Shown piece after piece: positions 1-6,232 of a stretch of DNA of 19,583 bases. Source of the stretch: Deltaproteobacteria bacterium (GTDB lineage: Bacteria > Desulfobacterota_B > Binatia > UBA9968); assembly GCA_005879255.1 (NCBI GenBank), contig VBKY01000230.1:1-19583 (forward strand). The letters run 5' to 3'. Each line of letters opens with the position of its first letter. Positions within the stretch are counted from its first letter, which is position 1. Below the pieces are notes generated by a model. The model was given only the letters and a program-made list of their open reading frames with translations, was not told where the DNA came from and did no database searches. Position numbers and translations under genes: made by a program.

Positions 1-156
1 CGAAGTATCGTCGGTGACGATCCGCTTCCCAACGGTCTGGCACGCAATCGCAAAGCGCTAGAGGCCATCATCCGGTTCGCGCACGAACAGAAGATCCTGC
101 CGCGCCCGGTCAAACCGGAAGAGATGTTCGCGGCCAACACGTTGAACTTGGCGTAA
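1..156 (+). CDS. 3' end of a 4,5-dihydroxyphthalate decarboxylase-like / solute-binding protein (partial)
   Basis: An open frame runs from the window edge to a TAA at 154-156 and gives 51 residues. The pattern is a Pro-Leu-Pro-x-Gly stretch, then NRKALEA, FAHEQ, and a final KPEEMF. From memory this matches the C-terminus of proteins annotated as 4,5-dihydroxyphthalate decarboxylase, which have the periplasmic-binding-protein fold and often act as orphan binding proteins rather than proven decarboxylases. The start and all catalytic or ligand residues lie outside the window, so the substrate cannot be inferred. It is followed by about 60 bp without a gene and then the repeats of the RAYT element. 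Confidence 0.6.
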   Translation, partial: RSIVGDDPLPNGLARNRKALEAIIRFAHEQKILPRPVKPEEMFAANTLNLA

Positions 157-217
157 CGGAAAGGAGCTACTTAAGATTATCTAGGAACGAAAGCCTGACC
201 TCGGCGAGACCTGATCG

Positions 218-254
218 AAAGTTGAGAGCAGGGGGTCAAAAGTTGAGAGCAGGG
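218..254 (+). repeat. 21-bp-period tandem duplication beside RAYT left end
   Basis: The 16-mer AAAGTTGAGAGCAGGG occurs at 218-233 and again at 239-254, one 21-bp period apart. The second copy runs directly into the left inverted repeat of the RAYT unit (starting at 251). It is probably part of the extended terminus of that element, or a product of slippage there. Confidence 0.8.
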
Positions 255-1208
255 TCAGGTCTAGTATTGTATCATCGCCATCCCTGTTGTAACGTAAGTC
301 ATGGCCCGTCCGTTACGCATCGAGTATCCCGGCGCCCTCTATCATGTCACTTCCCGGGGCGATCGTCAGGAAGCGATCTTTGAGGACGATCAGGATCGTA
401 CAGCTTTCTTGAATGTCCTGAGTGAAGTTGTTTCTCGGTTTCGCTGGCGCTGCCACGCTTACTGCTTGATGGGGAATCATTATCATCTCATGATCGAAAC
501 CCCTGAAGCGAATCTGACCAAAGGGATGAGACATTTAAACGGGGTCTTCACTCAATGGTCCAACCGCCGCCACAAGCGCGGCGGCCATCTCTTCCAGGGC
601 CGCTACAAAGCGATCCTGGTCGACCGGGACTCCTATTTCTTAGAGCTTGCCCGCTACATCGTGCTCAATCCGGTCCGGGCTACCATGGTCAAGCACCCTC
701 GCCTGTGGGCGTGGAGCAGTTACCGGGCCACGATCGGAACATCGCCCACTCTGGTGTGGCTCAACACCGACGATCTGTTGGCCCAGTTCGGCAAGAGGTG
801 TGCTGGGGCGAGACGGAAGTACCAACAATTTATCGAGGAGGGAATGGGCGCAGAGAGCATCTGGAAAGATCTCAAAGGGCAGATCTATTTGGGGGATGAG
901 GACTTTGTCGAAAAGACGCGGGGCAAGTTAGGCGACCGTGATGAGGATGTTAACATACCAAGGGTGCAACAACGGGGAGTAGCCCCAAAGCTCAGCGCGA
1001 TACGTCGCCAACACAAAAATCGAGACGACGGGATTCGGGCAGCGTACGAGACTGGAGCCTACAGCTATCAACAAATCGCGAAGAATTTTGGAGTCCATTT
1101 CACCACCGTGGGACGGATCGTGCGTGAGTCAATGAAGTCAGTGGGTGCGGCCCGCGGGAGCAGATAGCTGAGATGACGAGCTTGTGCTACGATACTAGAC
1201 CTGACCCT
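251..1208 (+). mobile_element. RAYT (REP-associated tyrosine transposase) unit with inverted ends
   Basis: The segment is bounded by a 24-bp inverted repeat: 251-274 on the left and 1185-1208 on the right. The two arms match at 22 of 24 positions; the shared core reads AGGGTCAGGTCTAGTAT. The single gene inside (301-1167) is a Y1-type HUH transposase. RAYT genes are known to be single copy and flanked by short palindromic or inverted REP-like sequences, so this looks like a complete unit. The right end abuts a pyrimidine-rich tract and then a decapitated ABC-ATPase gene, which suggests that the insertion or an associated rearrangement broke that gene. Confidence 0.75.
301..1167 (+). CDS. REP-associated tyrosine transposase (Y1_Tnp, RAYT)
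   Basis: A 288-residue protein of the HUH single-strand nuclease superfamily, which nicks and moves or copies REP-like hairpin DNA through a 5'-phosphotyrosine intermediate. The N-terminal signature MARPLRIEYPGALYHVTSRG is typical of the family. The metal-binding HUH motif is His60-Tyr61-His62 in MGNHYHLMIE, and the likely nucleophile is Tyr119 in RYIVLNPVRA. Residues about 240-275 form a helix-turn-helix (YSYQQIAKNFGVHFTTVGRIV), a C-terminal extension seen in many RAYTs of this length. No clear Shine-Dalgarno precedes the ATG at 301, but the canonical N-terminus supports it. The gene appears intact. It sits alone inside 24-bp inverted repeats and is unrelated to its neighbours. Confidence 0.92.
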   Translation: MARPLRIEYPGALYHVTSRGDRQEAIFEDDQDRTAFLNVLSEVVSRFRWRCHAYCLMGNHYHLMIETPEANLTKGMRHLNGVFTQWSNRRHKRGGHLFQGRYKAILVDRDSYFLELARYIVLNPVRATMVKHPRLWAWSSYRATIGTSPTLVWLNTDDLLAQFGKRCAGARRKYQQFIEEGMGAESIWKDLKGQIYLGDEDFVEKTRGKLGDRDEDVNIPRVQQRGVAPKLSAIRRQHKNRDDGIRAAYETGAYSYQQIAKNFGVHFTTVGRIVRESMKSVGAARGSR

Positions 1209-1257
1209 TTGTCTTTCGTTCTTTGTCTTTCTGTTGTCTTTCTTGTTTGTCTTTCTT
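1206..1257 (+). repeat. Pyrimidine-rich CTTTGTCTTT tract
   Basis: A low-complexity tract made almost only of C and T plus single G residues. Degenerate copies of TTTGTCTTTC recur every 9 to 15 bases. It sits exactly between the right inverted repeat of the RAYT unit and the ABC-ATPase remnant. No promoter or gene is apparent in it. Confidence 0.7.
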
Positions 1258-1262
1258 GCGGC

Positions 1263-1426
1263 AACGATCCGTCGCTCATCCTTGCCGATGAACCCACCGG
1301 CAATCTCGACACCGAGAACACCAAAACTATCTCAACGCTTTTTTGTCGCTGGCGGAGCGCCATGGCAAGACCGTGATCATGGCGAGTCACGATCCAAGCC
1401 TTGCTATGGCGGATGAACAACAGATC
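1263..1426 (+). pseudogene. 3' remnant of an ABC transporter ATPase (LolD/MacB-like), frameshifted
   Basis: From 1263 one frame reads NDPSLILADEPTGNLDT, the Walker B/D-loop signature of ABC ATPases of the LolD/MacB/FtsE type. Homology then continues in another frame as FLSLAERHGKTVIMASHDP, which contains the switch (H-loop) histidine. The frame change lies around a run of six T at 1339-1344. Walker A, the Q-loop and the LSGGQ signature are all missing, because the sequence upstream is replaced by the pyrimidine tract and the RAYT element. With both 5' truncation and a frameshift, it cannot make a working ATPase. Confidence 0.85.
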
Positions 1427-1771
1427 TCAGAACCAGCCAGAATCCTGCTTATGAATTCGCTCGGGTTCGTCTTGGTTCTTGTCGGTCAATTTTCCCGAAG
1501 AGCCAAACTGACTGAGACCTATAAGAGCACTTGCGATCACCGATAGCACAACATCGAATCGCCATACGCCAGTACTGACTTTCCCGAGTAGACCGATGAC
1601 AAGCAATATCATCATAGTGACGGCGCTGCCGATGCCGCCAAAGAGAAAAAATCTGATGGGGCGAGAAAATTTATTCAGCGGCGAAAAGGCAACCAATGCC
1701 AACACCGTGATGAGCGCGAAGAATGGCGCGAAAAAAAGCGCGACCAGATCTACAGCCTGTTGGCCTTTCAT
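1427..1771 (-). CDS. Small membrane protein, three predicted TM helices, unknown function
   Basis: A 114-residue hydrophobic protein that I do not recognise. The start at 1771 is chosen over longer in-frame starts because the minus strand has AGAGGA six bases before this ATG, and because the extra upstream residues are hydrophilic and unlike a leader. Predicted helices are about 6-29 (LVALFFAPFFALITVLALVA), 41-63 (FFLFGGIGSAVTMMILLVIG) and 73-89 (DVVLSVIASALIGL). The tail from about residue 90 is polar and charged (KLTDKNQDEPERIHKQD) and probably faces the cytoplasm or periplasm. Its 3' end abuts the ABC-ATPase remnant. The gene stands alone, and 330 bp separate it from the next minus-strand gene. 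Confidence 0.65.
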   Translation of the reverse strand: MKGQQAVDLVALFFAPFFALITVLALVAFSPLNKFSRPIRFFLFGGIGSAVTMMILLVIGLLGKVSTGVWRFDVVLSVIASALIGLSQFGSSGKLTDKNQDEPERIHKQDSGWF

Positions 1772-1982
1772 TTGCTGTCCTCTAACTGGAGGAACTATAC
1801 TGAGTCGCTGTGGTAACTTCCATCTCCTGACTCTTGGTAACCCGGACTCTACCCGATCCATGGAATCAGTCGCCTGATTTGCGCGGCACATACCAGGCAG
1901 TATGTTTTGACAGGCTGGTTGCATAGTGATAGCTGAAATGATGTTTTTGGTTCTTCAGCATCCAATGTATACGCACACTAAA

Positions 1983-2006
1983 GGGGGCAGGTCTTGCATT
2001 GCCACA
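1983..2006 (+). repeat. Solo RAYT-like terminus
   Basis: GGGGGCAGGTCTTGCATTG at 1983-2001 resembles the left terminus of the RAYT unit. Aligned from 251 and 1983, 17 of 24 positions match, with a shared block CAGGTCT. No partner end or transposase is near it. It is most simply a solo or decayed terminus of a related element. The rest of the 1772-2104 spacer shows nothing I can assign. Confidence 0.45.
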
Positions 2007-2104
2007 TTTCAACCATTAGCGTTTTTTAATCGCAGCACGCTCGTGATTCAGATGCACTATCGGATGGTAGACGCCATGCCCGCATGCCCAGACAAACCCC
2101 ATGC

Positions 2105-2740
2105 CTAACTTGACTTGGTCCCGGCTACAGCGTTGCGGAATTTGATGGCGCCGCCGGGGGCGCCTTTGTCAAGGTTGCCAAACTGGAGGGAGATCGGTCC
2201 CTCTGGGAACTGGCCGTGCTGGATGTCGACGGTCTTGATACCGTTTAGCACGACCGTCAGCTGCGAGCCTTTGGCCGTGATCTCATAGGTGTTCCATTTG
2301 CCACCGGCCTTGGGCATGGGCGATACCTTGGCGACATTGACGATGGTTCCGGTGCCGTACTCCTGGTCGGAGCGCTGGTCGTTGATATTCACTTCGTAGG
2401 AATTCCTGGCGATATTATTGGGATCGGCAATGCGTATGAAAATCCCGCTGTTCGTAGTGTGGTCGGCCCAGAACTCGGCCCGGATCTGGAAGTCCTTGTA
2501 GGAGTTCTTCGAGACCAGATGGCCTCCCTTGCCTTTGTCGGCCACGATGGCGCCGTCCTCCGCCCGCCAGTTGGCATCGCCGATCCGGTTCCAGTTGTCC
2601 AGGGTCTTGGGGTTGGAGCCGTCAAGAAGCGTGACCGTGACCCACCCCGCATCACCTTGACCAGACATCTGCTGTGAGCAGCCGAAAACGGAGACTCCGA
2701 TAACAAGCAGCCCCATGGTGATGACAGACAAGCGTTTCAT
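2105..2740 (-). CDS. DUF1080 (3-keto-disaccharide hydrolase-like) lipoprotein
   Basis: A 211-residue secreted protein. The start at 2740 is favoured over a longer frame because AAGGAGGAG lies just upstream on the minus strand, and because the first residues MKRLSVITMGLLVIGVSVFG form a lipoprotein-type signal ending at Cys21 (lipobox VFGC, slightly atypical). The remainder matches the DUF1080/3-keto-disaccharide hydrolase family (Pfam PF06439), a concanavalin-like beta-sandwich. It shows the opening WRAEDGAIV, the central EFWADHTTNSGIFIRI, YEVNINDQ, GKWNTYEITAKG, and the closing ISLQFGN block. Members bind or hydrolyse oxidised sugars, often outside the cytoplasm, but catalysis has been shown for only some of them. 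It is monocistronic here and lies among gene remnants. Confidence 0.85.
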   Translation of the reverse strand: MKRLSVITMGLLVIGVSVFGCSQQMSGQGDAGWVTVTLLDGSNPKTLDNWNRIGDANWRAEDGAIVADKGKGGHLVSKNSYKDFQIRAEFWADHTTNSGIFIRIADPNNIARNSYEVNINDQRSDQEYGTGTIVNVAKVSPMPKAGGKWNTYEITAKGSQLTVVLNGIKTVDIQHGQFPEGPISLQFGNLDKGAPGGAIKFRNAVAGTKSS

Positions 2741-2840
2741 GGTGATCTCCTCCTTCATGATTGATAGGAATTTCGTTTTGGCGAAAAAAGGGACTTGAAT
2801 CCTTTTCATGACCGATGACGAGAACCTTCATGGGAGATAG

Positions 2841-2904
2841 TTATCAGTAGTCAGTTCTCAGTTGCCAGCAAGAAAGAGACTTCGAACTGATCAGTGGCAA
2901 CTGA
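2841..2904 (+). repeat. Heptad array with inverted partner
   Basis: Four exact 7-base units, each ending in CAG, run from 2841 to 2868. A partner in inverse orientation follows; TCAGTTGCCA (2858-2867) and TGGCAACTGA (2895-2904) are perfect reverse complements around a 27-base loop. The array lies just upstream of the DUF1080 gene (minus strand), between it and the purH remnant. Confidence 0.75.
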
Positions 2905-2905
2905 T

Positions 2906-3005
2906 TTAGTGTCTAAAATTTCGCATGCCGGTGAAGATCATCGCGATGCAATGCTCGTTGGCGGCGGCGATGACCTCTTCGTCTTTGATCGAGCCGCCCG
3001 CCGAA
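2906..3005 (-). pseudogene. purH: 3' remnant of purH (AICAR transformylase end)
   Basis: On the minus strand the last 33 codons before a TAA (2906-2908) read [16 protein letters not shown]...[13 protein letters not shown]. This is the highly conserved C-terminus of bifunctional AICAR formyltransferase/IMP cyclohydrolase, the enzyme of the last two steps of IMP synthesis. A working PurH has more than 500 residues. Here homology stops at about 3005, where another gene remnant is joined, so more than 90% of the gene is missing. The intact purH must be elsewhere or the gene was brought in as a fragment. Confidence 0.85.
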
Positions 3006-3245
3006 TTAGTTTTGTGCCAACGCGGTTGCTAGGTCTGCTTGTTTGGCAGTCGTGCCATGGCCGCCCGCAATCGTTGCGCCTGTAACACCGTATTTCCTCA
3101 ACGCTTCGCCCACCGCGACGGTGCCGTCATTCCGTTCTACCGCGCCGCGGGGTGACACAAGGTCCGTGACCCAGACAATGTTGTCCTTGACCACGTGGCC
3201 GATACTCTTGGGGTCACCCATTAGAAGGCAGGTTGCAAGAGGCAA
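3006..3245 (-). pseudogene. 3' gene remnant, possibly MBL-fold metallo-hydrolase
   Basis: A minus-strand frame of up to 79 codons ends with TAA at 3006-3008. The text VVKDNIVWVTDLVSPRG, then VGEALRKYGVTGATIAGGHG, resembles the C-terminal third of metallo-beta-lactamase-fold hydrolases, in which an Asp on the strand and a late GGHG histidine contribute to the metal site. The identification is from memory and is moderate at best. No Shine-Dalgarno precedes any start codon, and the upstream part of the fold (HxHxDH) is absent, so it is best read as a truncated remnant. It is joined head to tail to the purH remnant. Confidence 0.45.
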
Positions 3246-3344
3246 AGACTTTCCTGTGAAATAAATTTCTTTATTCCTTTCTCGTTCAACTCGCTGGTTC
3301 CGCGATCTTTAGTAACGCGCCCCTGTTTTCAATCTTTTGGTGTC

Positions 3345-3702
3345 AGAGTAGGTCCGCACCAGTCTCAGCCTTAGGCTGATCAGCCTCTGGCTGAACCGTC
3401 ATCAGGTTCAAGGCGATGGAGTTTTCCTGTGAGGGAAACGATCTCCTGCCCCTGGCAATAGTTCTGCCCCAGAAAACTGTCGGTACCACGCCGCGTCCAA
3501 GGTTTTAGGACTTTCACAAATCCACTGGCTCTCCCTTTCGGGGGCCAACCCATTATGGCTCACGGCGTGGGCGTACCATCTGATCAAATCACCACCGAGT
3601 TGTCTATGTCTTTAAGGGATGAGACAGCGGCCAATCAAATCTTGTGGTTTTGAGCCAACCCCTTTTCTAGCTCACTGCCCCATCCCAACCGAAAAACTTC
3701 TC
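3345..3702 (-). ncRNA. Candidate bridge/seek RNA region of the IS110-family element
   Basis: About 360 bp between the transposase stop and the proposed right end has no gene but unusually strong secondary-structure potential. GGTA plus CCACGCCG (3482-3493) pairs with CGGCGTGG (3563-3570) and TACC (3574-3577), a 12-bp long-range helix with a 3-base bulge. A perfect palindrome GGCTGATCAGCC (3374-3385) sits inside CAGCC/GGCTG arms (3366-3370, 3389-3393). A 7-bp hairpin spans 3421-3439. IS1111-group elements are known to encode their target-choosing RNA in the non-coding DNA downstream of the transposase, which is this position. The RNA ends and the guide loops are not determined. Confidence 0.5.
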
Positions 3703-4719
3703 CTAAGCGAAGGCTCTACCGACATCGAACGGCACTTCGTCACGCATGACGTAGTAACAAGCCCGTGAGAGCTTGTGAGCCACCGCCTTGATCGCTACCA
3801 CTCCGTGAGTCTTGGCTTTCTTTCTCTGATAGAACCGACCAATGAGCGGTTCATAGCGAATGGCAAAGTTGGCCGCTTCCACAAACGCCCAACTGAGATA
3901 CTTATTGCCGTTCTTGGTGTTCCCCTTGCCTTTGCGTTTGCCGTTGCTGATCTTCTCACTGCCCACACACCGGCAGTACGAAGCGAAGTTGCCGACACGG
4001 GGAAATCTCCCGATATCTCCGGTCTCCAGCATGATCGTGAGCGCCAGAGTTTGCCCGATCCCGCTCACCGTCAAAAGATAGCGAAACGCAGGTTTCAACT
4101 TTACCCGCTCTTTAACGACTTGCTCGAGGCTCTTAATCTCGGCTTCAAGACAGCGCATCACCGATAAATTGGCCTTGACCGCCAACGCCACATCGCCGTG
4201 CGTGAACAGACCATCGACTTGTTCGGGTGTGAGTTTCTTAATCCGGTTGGCACCTATCGATAAGCCGGTGTTACGGGTGTAAAGATTCTGGACGCTCAAC
4301 AGATTGGCGGTCTTGTGGTGCACCAACTGGCTTCGCTTGCGTAGTAGATCCCTGACCGCTCGTTCTTCCTTCGGATAGATATAGCCCTGGGGCAACACCC
4401 CCAGCCTAAGCAGGTGCGCGAGCCAGCGCGCGTCAGAGTCGTCATCGGTGTACTTCAATCCTTCGTACTGTTGGATCGCTGCGGTGTTGGCCAGATGCAC
4501 TCGGTGCTCTTGCTCCATCAATCCATCGACCAGCCAGTACCAGTTGTAGGTCGACTCCACCACGATTCCTTCGAGCGTAGATTGATAGGGAGAGAGCTGC
4601 TCGATGATCAACCTCAGATCGTTGGGCAAGCGCTTTCGGTAAACGACTTCGTCTCTCTCATCGATCAGCACCGTGACGTTGTTGTTGGAGTGCAAGTCAA
4701 TGGCACCAAAAAGTTTCAT
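3703..4719 (-). CDS. IS110-family transposase (DEDD recombinase)
   Basis: A 338-residue RNA-guided recombinase. The start at 4719 is chosen because AAGGAGG lies just upstream and because MKLFGAIDLH is the standard N-terminus. The N-terminal RuvC-like DEDD domain (about 1-160) shows Asp8 in AIDLH, Glu55 in VVESTYNWYW, and Asp93/Asp96 around TDDDSDARWLA. A coiled region (about 185-205) links to the C-terminal Transposase_20 domain with VSGIGQTLALTIMLE, GNFASYCRC, SNGKRKGKGNTKNGN and WAFVEAANFA. The probable catalytic serine is Ser258 in KISNGK. Length and motifs are complete and no frameshift is seen, so it could be active. Neither flanking gene is interrupted in an obvious way. Confidence 0.93.
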   Translation of the reverse strand: MKLFGAIDLHSNNNVTVLIDERDEVVYRKRLPNDLRLIIEQLSPYQSTLEGIVVESTYNWYWLVDGLMEQEHRVHLANTAAIQQYEGLKYTDDDSDARWLAHLLRLGVLPQGYIYPKEERAVRDLLRKRSQLVHHKTANLLSVQNLYTRNTGLSIGANRIKKLTPEQVDGLFTHGDVALAVKANLSVMRCLEAEIKSLEQVVKERVKLKPAFRYLLTVSGIGQTLALTIMLETGDIGRFPRVGNFASYCRCVGSEKISNGKRKGKGNTKNGNKYLSWAFVEAANFAIRYEPLIGRFYQRKKAKTHGVVAIKAVAHKLSRACYYVMRDEVPFDVGRAFA

Positions 4720-4744
4720 CTTCGTCTCCTCCTTTGAGTTGTGG

Positions 4745-4763
4745 GGTTGGCTTGCCGCCAACC
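4745..4763 (+). repeat. 7-bp perfect hairpin upstream of the IS110 transposase
   Basis: GGTTGGC (4745-4751) and GCCAACC (4757-4763) form a perfect stem around a five-base loop, 26 to 44 bases before the transposase start (minus strand). Its left arm also pairs with 3653-3662 on the other side of the gene. It may be a subterminal recognition structure or may limit translation. Confidence 0.5.
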
Positions 4764-4915
4764 TTAGTGCCTCTCGGAGAAGCCTTCTAGATGATTATCA
4801 AATCTTTTGTTGACCGTTGTGTTTCTTTTGGCTGGTTCAGCGAGCTTGCAGCAGAGAGCTCGCACGGTCAGATCGCGGATCCTGCAGTCAAGCGCGCTTC
4901 CCATTCGCCGACAAA

Positions 4916-5908
4916 TCAAAACAGTCCTTCTCGTTCAAGCTTTCTGACGATCCGATCGTCGACCAAATCTTCGGCTTTGAGACGGGCGAATTTTTCATTG
5001 GTGAGGGTCAGCACCCGGATGCTGTTGCGGATACCTTCTATGTTGGTATACATCCGCCGCGTGTACATTTTGCGCATGAATTCGTAGCCCTCCAAAGCAT
5101 CGTCCGGCTTCGGCAGGCGCAGCCATTGCGCCAGGCTCTTCAGCACCGCGGTTTTATTATCGGGCGCTTGGATAAACGCGATCGATTCCACCAGCGCGCG
5201 GAGCACGTTTTCGACGGTCGCCGGATGCTGCGCGAGGAAACTCTTGCGCGTGAATAGCCCGCTGTCTTGAAACGGGATATTCAGCTCCGCCACGTCGGCA
5301 AGAATCGGAAAGCCCTGGCGCCGGAGAATCGCGGCGTGGGTGTAGCCCAACAACGAACCGTCGATGACGCCGTTGGCGATGGATTGAACGCGCACGCCGG
5401 TATCGCCGATGATTCTAAAAGTGATGTTGTCGCGTTTGGGGTCAAGGCCCCAATGTTCGAAGGCCAGCATGGTGAACATCCAATTGCCGCCGCCGAGGCT
5501 CGCGACGCCGATCTTCTTGCCTTTCAAATCCGCGGGCGTTTTGATATCGCGACCGACGGCGAAGGCGCCGACTAGTCTGTTGATGAACCCTGCGACGAAG
5601 ACGCCATCGAGACCGTTCAAAACGGCCCCTAAGCTCGCGCCTGAGGTGGTGCCGTAATAAAACTGCGAATCGCCGGCTGTGAGGGCCGACAGGGCGAGGG
5701 GCGCGTTGGGCATCAACACGATCTGCGCATCTAAGTTGTATTTTCGAAAAAAGCCTTGGTGTTGCGCGACGACCAGCATGCCCTCGCGGTCGCTGAAGCT
5801 CGCCGGCGTGATCACGACTCTCTGCGGGGCCGAGGCGGCGAAGGTCGGGTTTGGAATCGCGTAAAGTAGCAAGAAGGCGGCGAAATAGAATAATGACCGG
5901 GGTTTCAT
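4916..5908 (-). CDS. ABC transporter solute-binding protein, NMT1/TauA-like
   Basis: A 330-residue periplasmic binding protein. The start at 5908 is chosen because the leader MKPRSLFYFAAFLLLYAIPN...FAASA is a clean Sec signal, and because a good promoter lies where a longer frame would have to begin. The mature part has the NMT1/THI5-like (SsuA/TauA) pattern: EGMLVVAQHQGFFRKYNLDAQIV, the lid segment LTAGDSQFYYGTTSGASLGAVL, DLKGKKIGVASLGGGNWMF, and the closing VDDRIVRKLEREGLF. Such proteins bind small organic ligands such as nitrate, sulfonates, pyrimidine precursors or aromatic acids; the ligand cannot be told here. No permease or ATPase gene is nearby. The Shine-Dalgarno is weak. Confidence 0.88.
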   Translation of the reverse strand: MKPRSLFYFAAFLLLYAIPNPTFAASAPQRVVITPASFSDREGMLVVAQHQGFFRKYNLDAQIVLMPNAPLALSALTAGDSQFYYGTTSGASLGAVLNGLDGVFVAGFINRLVGAFAVGRDIKTPADLKGKKIGVASLGGGNWMFTMLAFEHWGLDPKRDNITFRIIGDTGVRVQSIANGVIDGSLLGYTHAAILRRQGFPILADVAELNIPFQDSGLFTRKSFLAQHPATVENVLRALVESIAFIQAPDNKTAVLKSLAQWLRLPKPDDALEGYEFMRKMYTRRMYTNIEGIRNSIRVLTLTNEKFARLKAEDLVDDRIVRKLEREGLF

Positions 5909-5941
5909 AAACGCGGCTCGCTTTCGTGGCAACTTCCACGG

Positions 5942-5971
5942 ATAGTAGAAGCGTGTGATCAGCGATGTCAA
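5942..5971 (-). promoter_or_regulatory. Sigma-70-type promoter for the NMT1-like SBP gene
   Basis: On the minus strand TTGACA (5966-5971) is a perfect -35, followed after 18 bases by TACTAT (5942-5947), a 4/6 match to the -10. Transcription would start near 5935, leaving an untranslated leader of about 27 bases before the ATG at 5908. This also argues against translation from the longer upstream start. Confidence 0.65.
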
Positions 5972-6232
5972 CCGTGTTTGTGAGGGTTTAGAGGAAGGGA
6001 AAAGTTTCAGCTACTTCTCTATGCAAAACCTCCCGCTTATTTGTTTCTTAAAAATTCTTCGACGCACGATAGTCCCGTTGCTTAAGTGATCAAATGGCAA
6101 ACACCAAGGAAGGTCTACCAGCAAAGGCGAAAGAGTCGAGCTTTTCTCGGAAAGTGAATGCCCTGATCTTCTAACCAAGTATTTTCTTCGTGACGCCCTC
6201 CGGTGAAAACTGGATGCCGCTGTGCGTATCTC
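5972..6232. other. Spacer without recognisable gene
   Basis: About 260 bp between two minus-strand SBP genes. Short frames cross it, but none has a ribosome site or familiar sequence. A weak CCGGTGAAAACTGGATGCC segment at 6199-6217 faintly resembles the dispersed palindrome seen near 9720. No terminator is evident. Confidence 0.4.

Larger units (their letters stand above)
3331..4812 (-). mobile_element. IS110-family (IS1111-like) insertion sequence, approximate limits
   Basis: The limits are proposed, not proven. AATCTTTTGGTG at 3331-3342 and AATCTTTTGTTG at 4801-4812 form a near-perfect direct repeat (11/12) whose starts lie 1470 bp apart, a plausible length for an IS1111-group element. Between them lie the transposase (3703-4719) and a long structured non-coding stretch on its 3' side. 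Inside, AGCCAACCCC (3653-3662) and GGGGTTGGCT (4743-4752) make a perfect 10-bp inverted repeat flanking the gene. The group normally has subterminal inverted repeats and no classic terminal ones. True ends need a comparison of several copies. Confidence 0.55.

Noticed and set aside
2841..2904. Possible CRISPR-like repeat array
   Set aside because: Units are only 7 bases with no spacers; the same holds for the arrays near 11.07, 12.67 and 14.05 kb.
3260..3312. Minus-strand text DRGTSELNEKGIKKF resembling the end of an SBP
   Set aside because: The similarity to the KELDEKGF endings of binding proteins is short, the frame is not open far upstream, and it overlaps the region of the proposed IS end. 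Too weak to list as a gene remnant.
5442..5939. 165-codon minus-strand frame
   Set aside because: It overlaps the NMT1-like SBP gene in another frame and is extremely Arg-rich, typical of a shadow.
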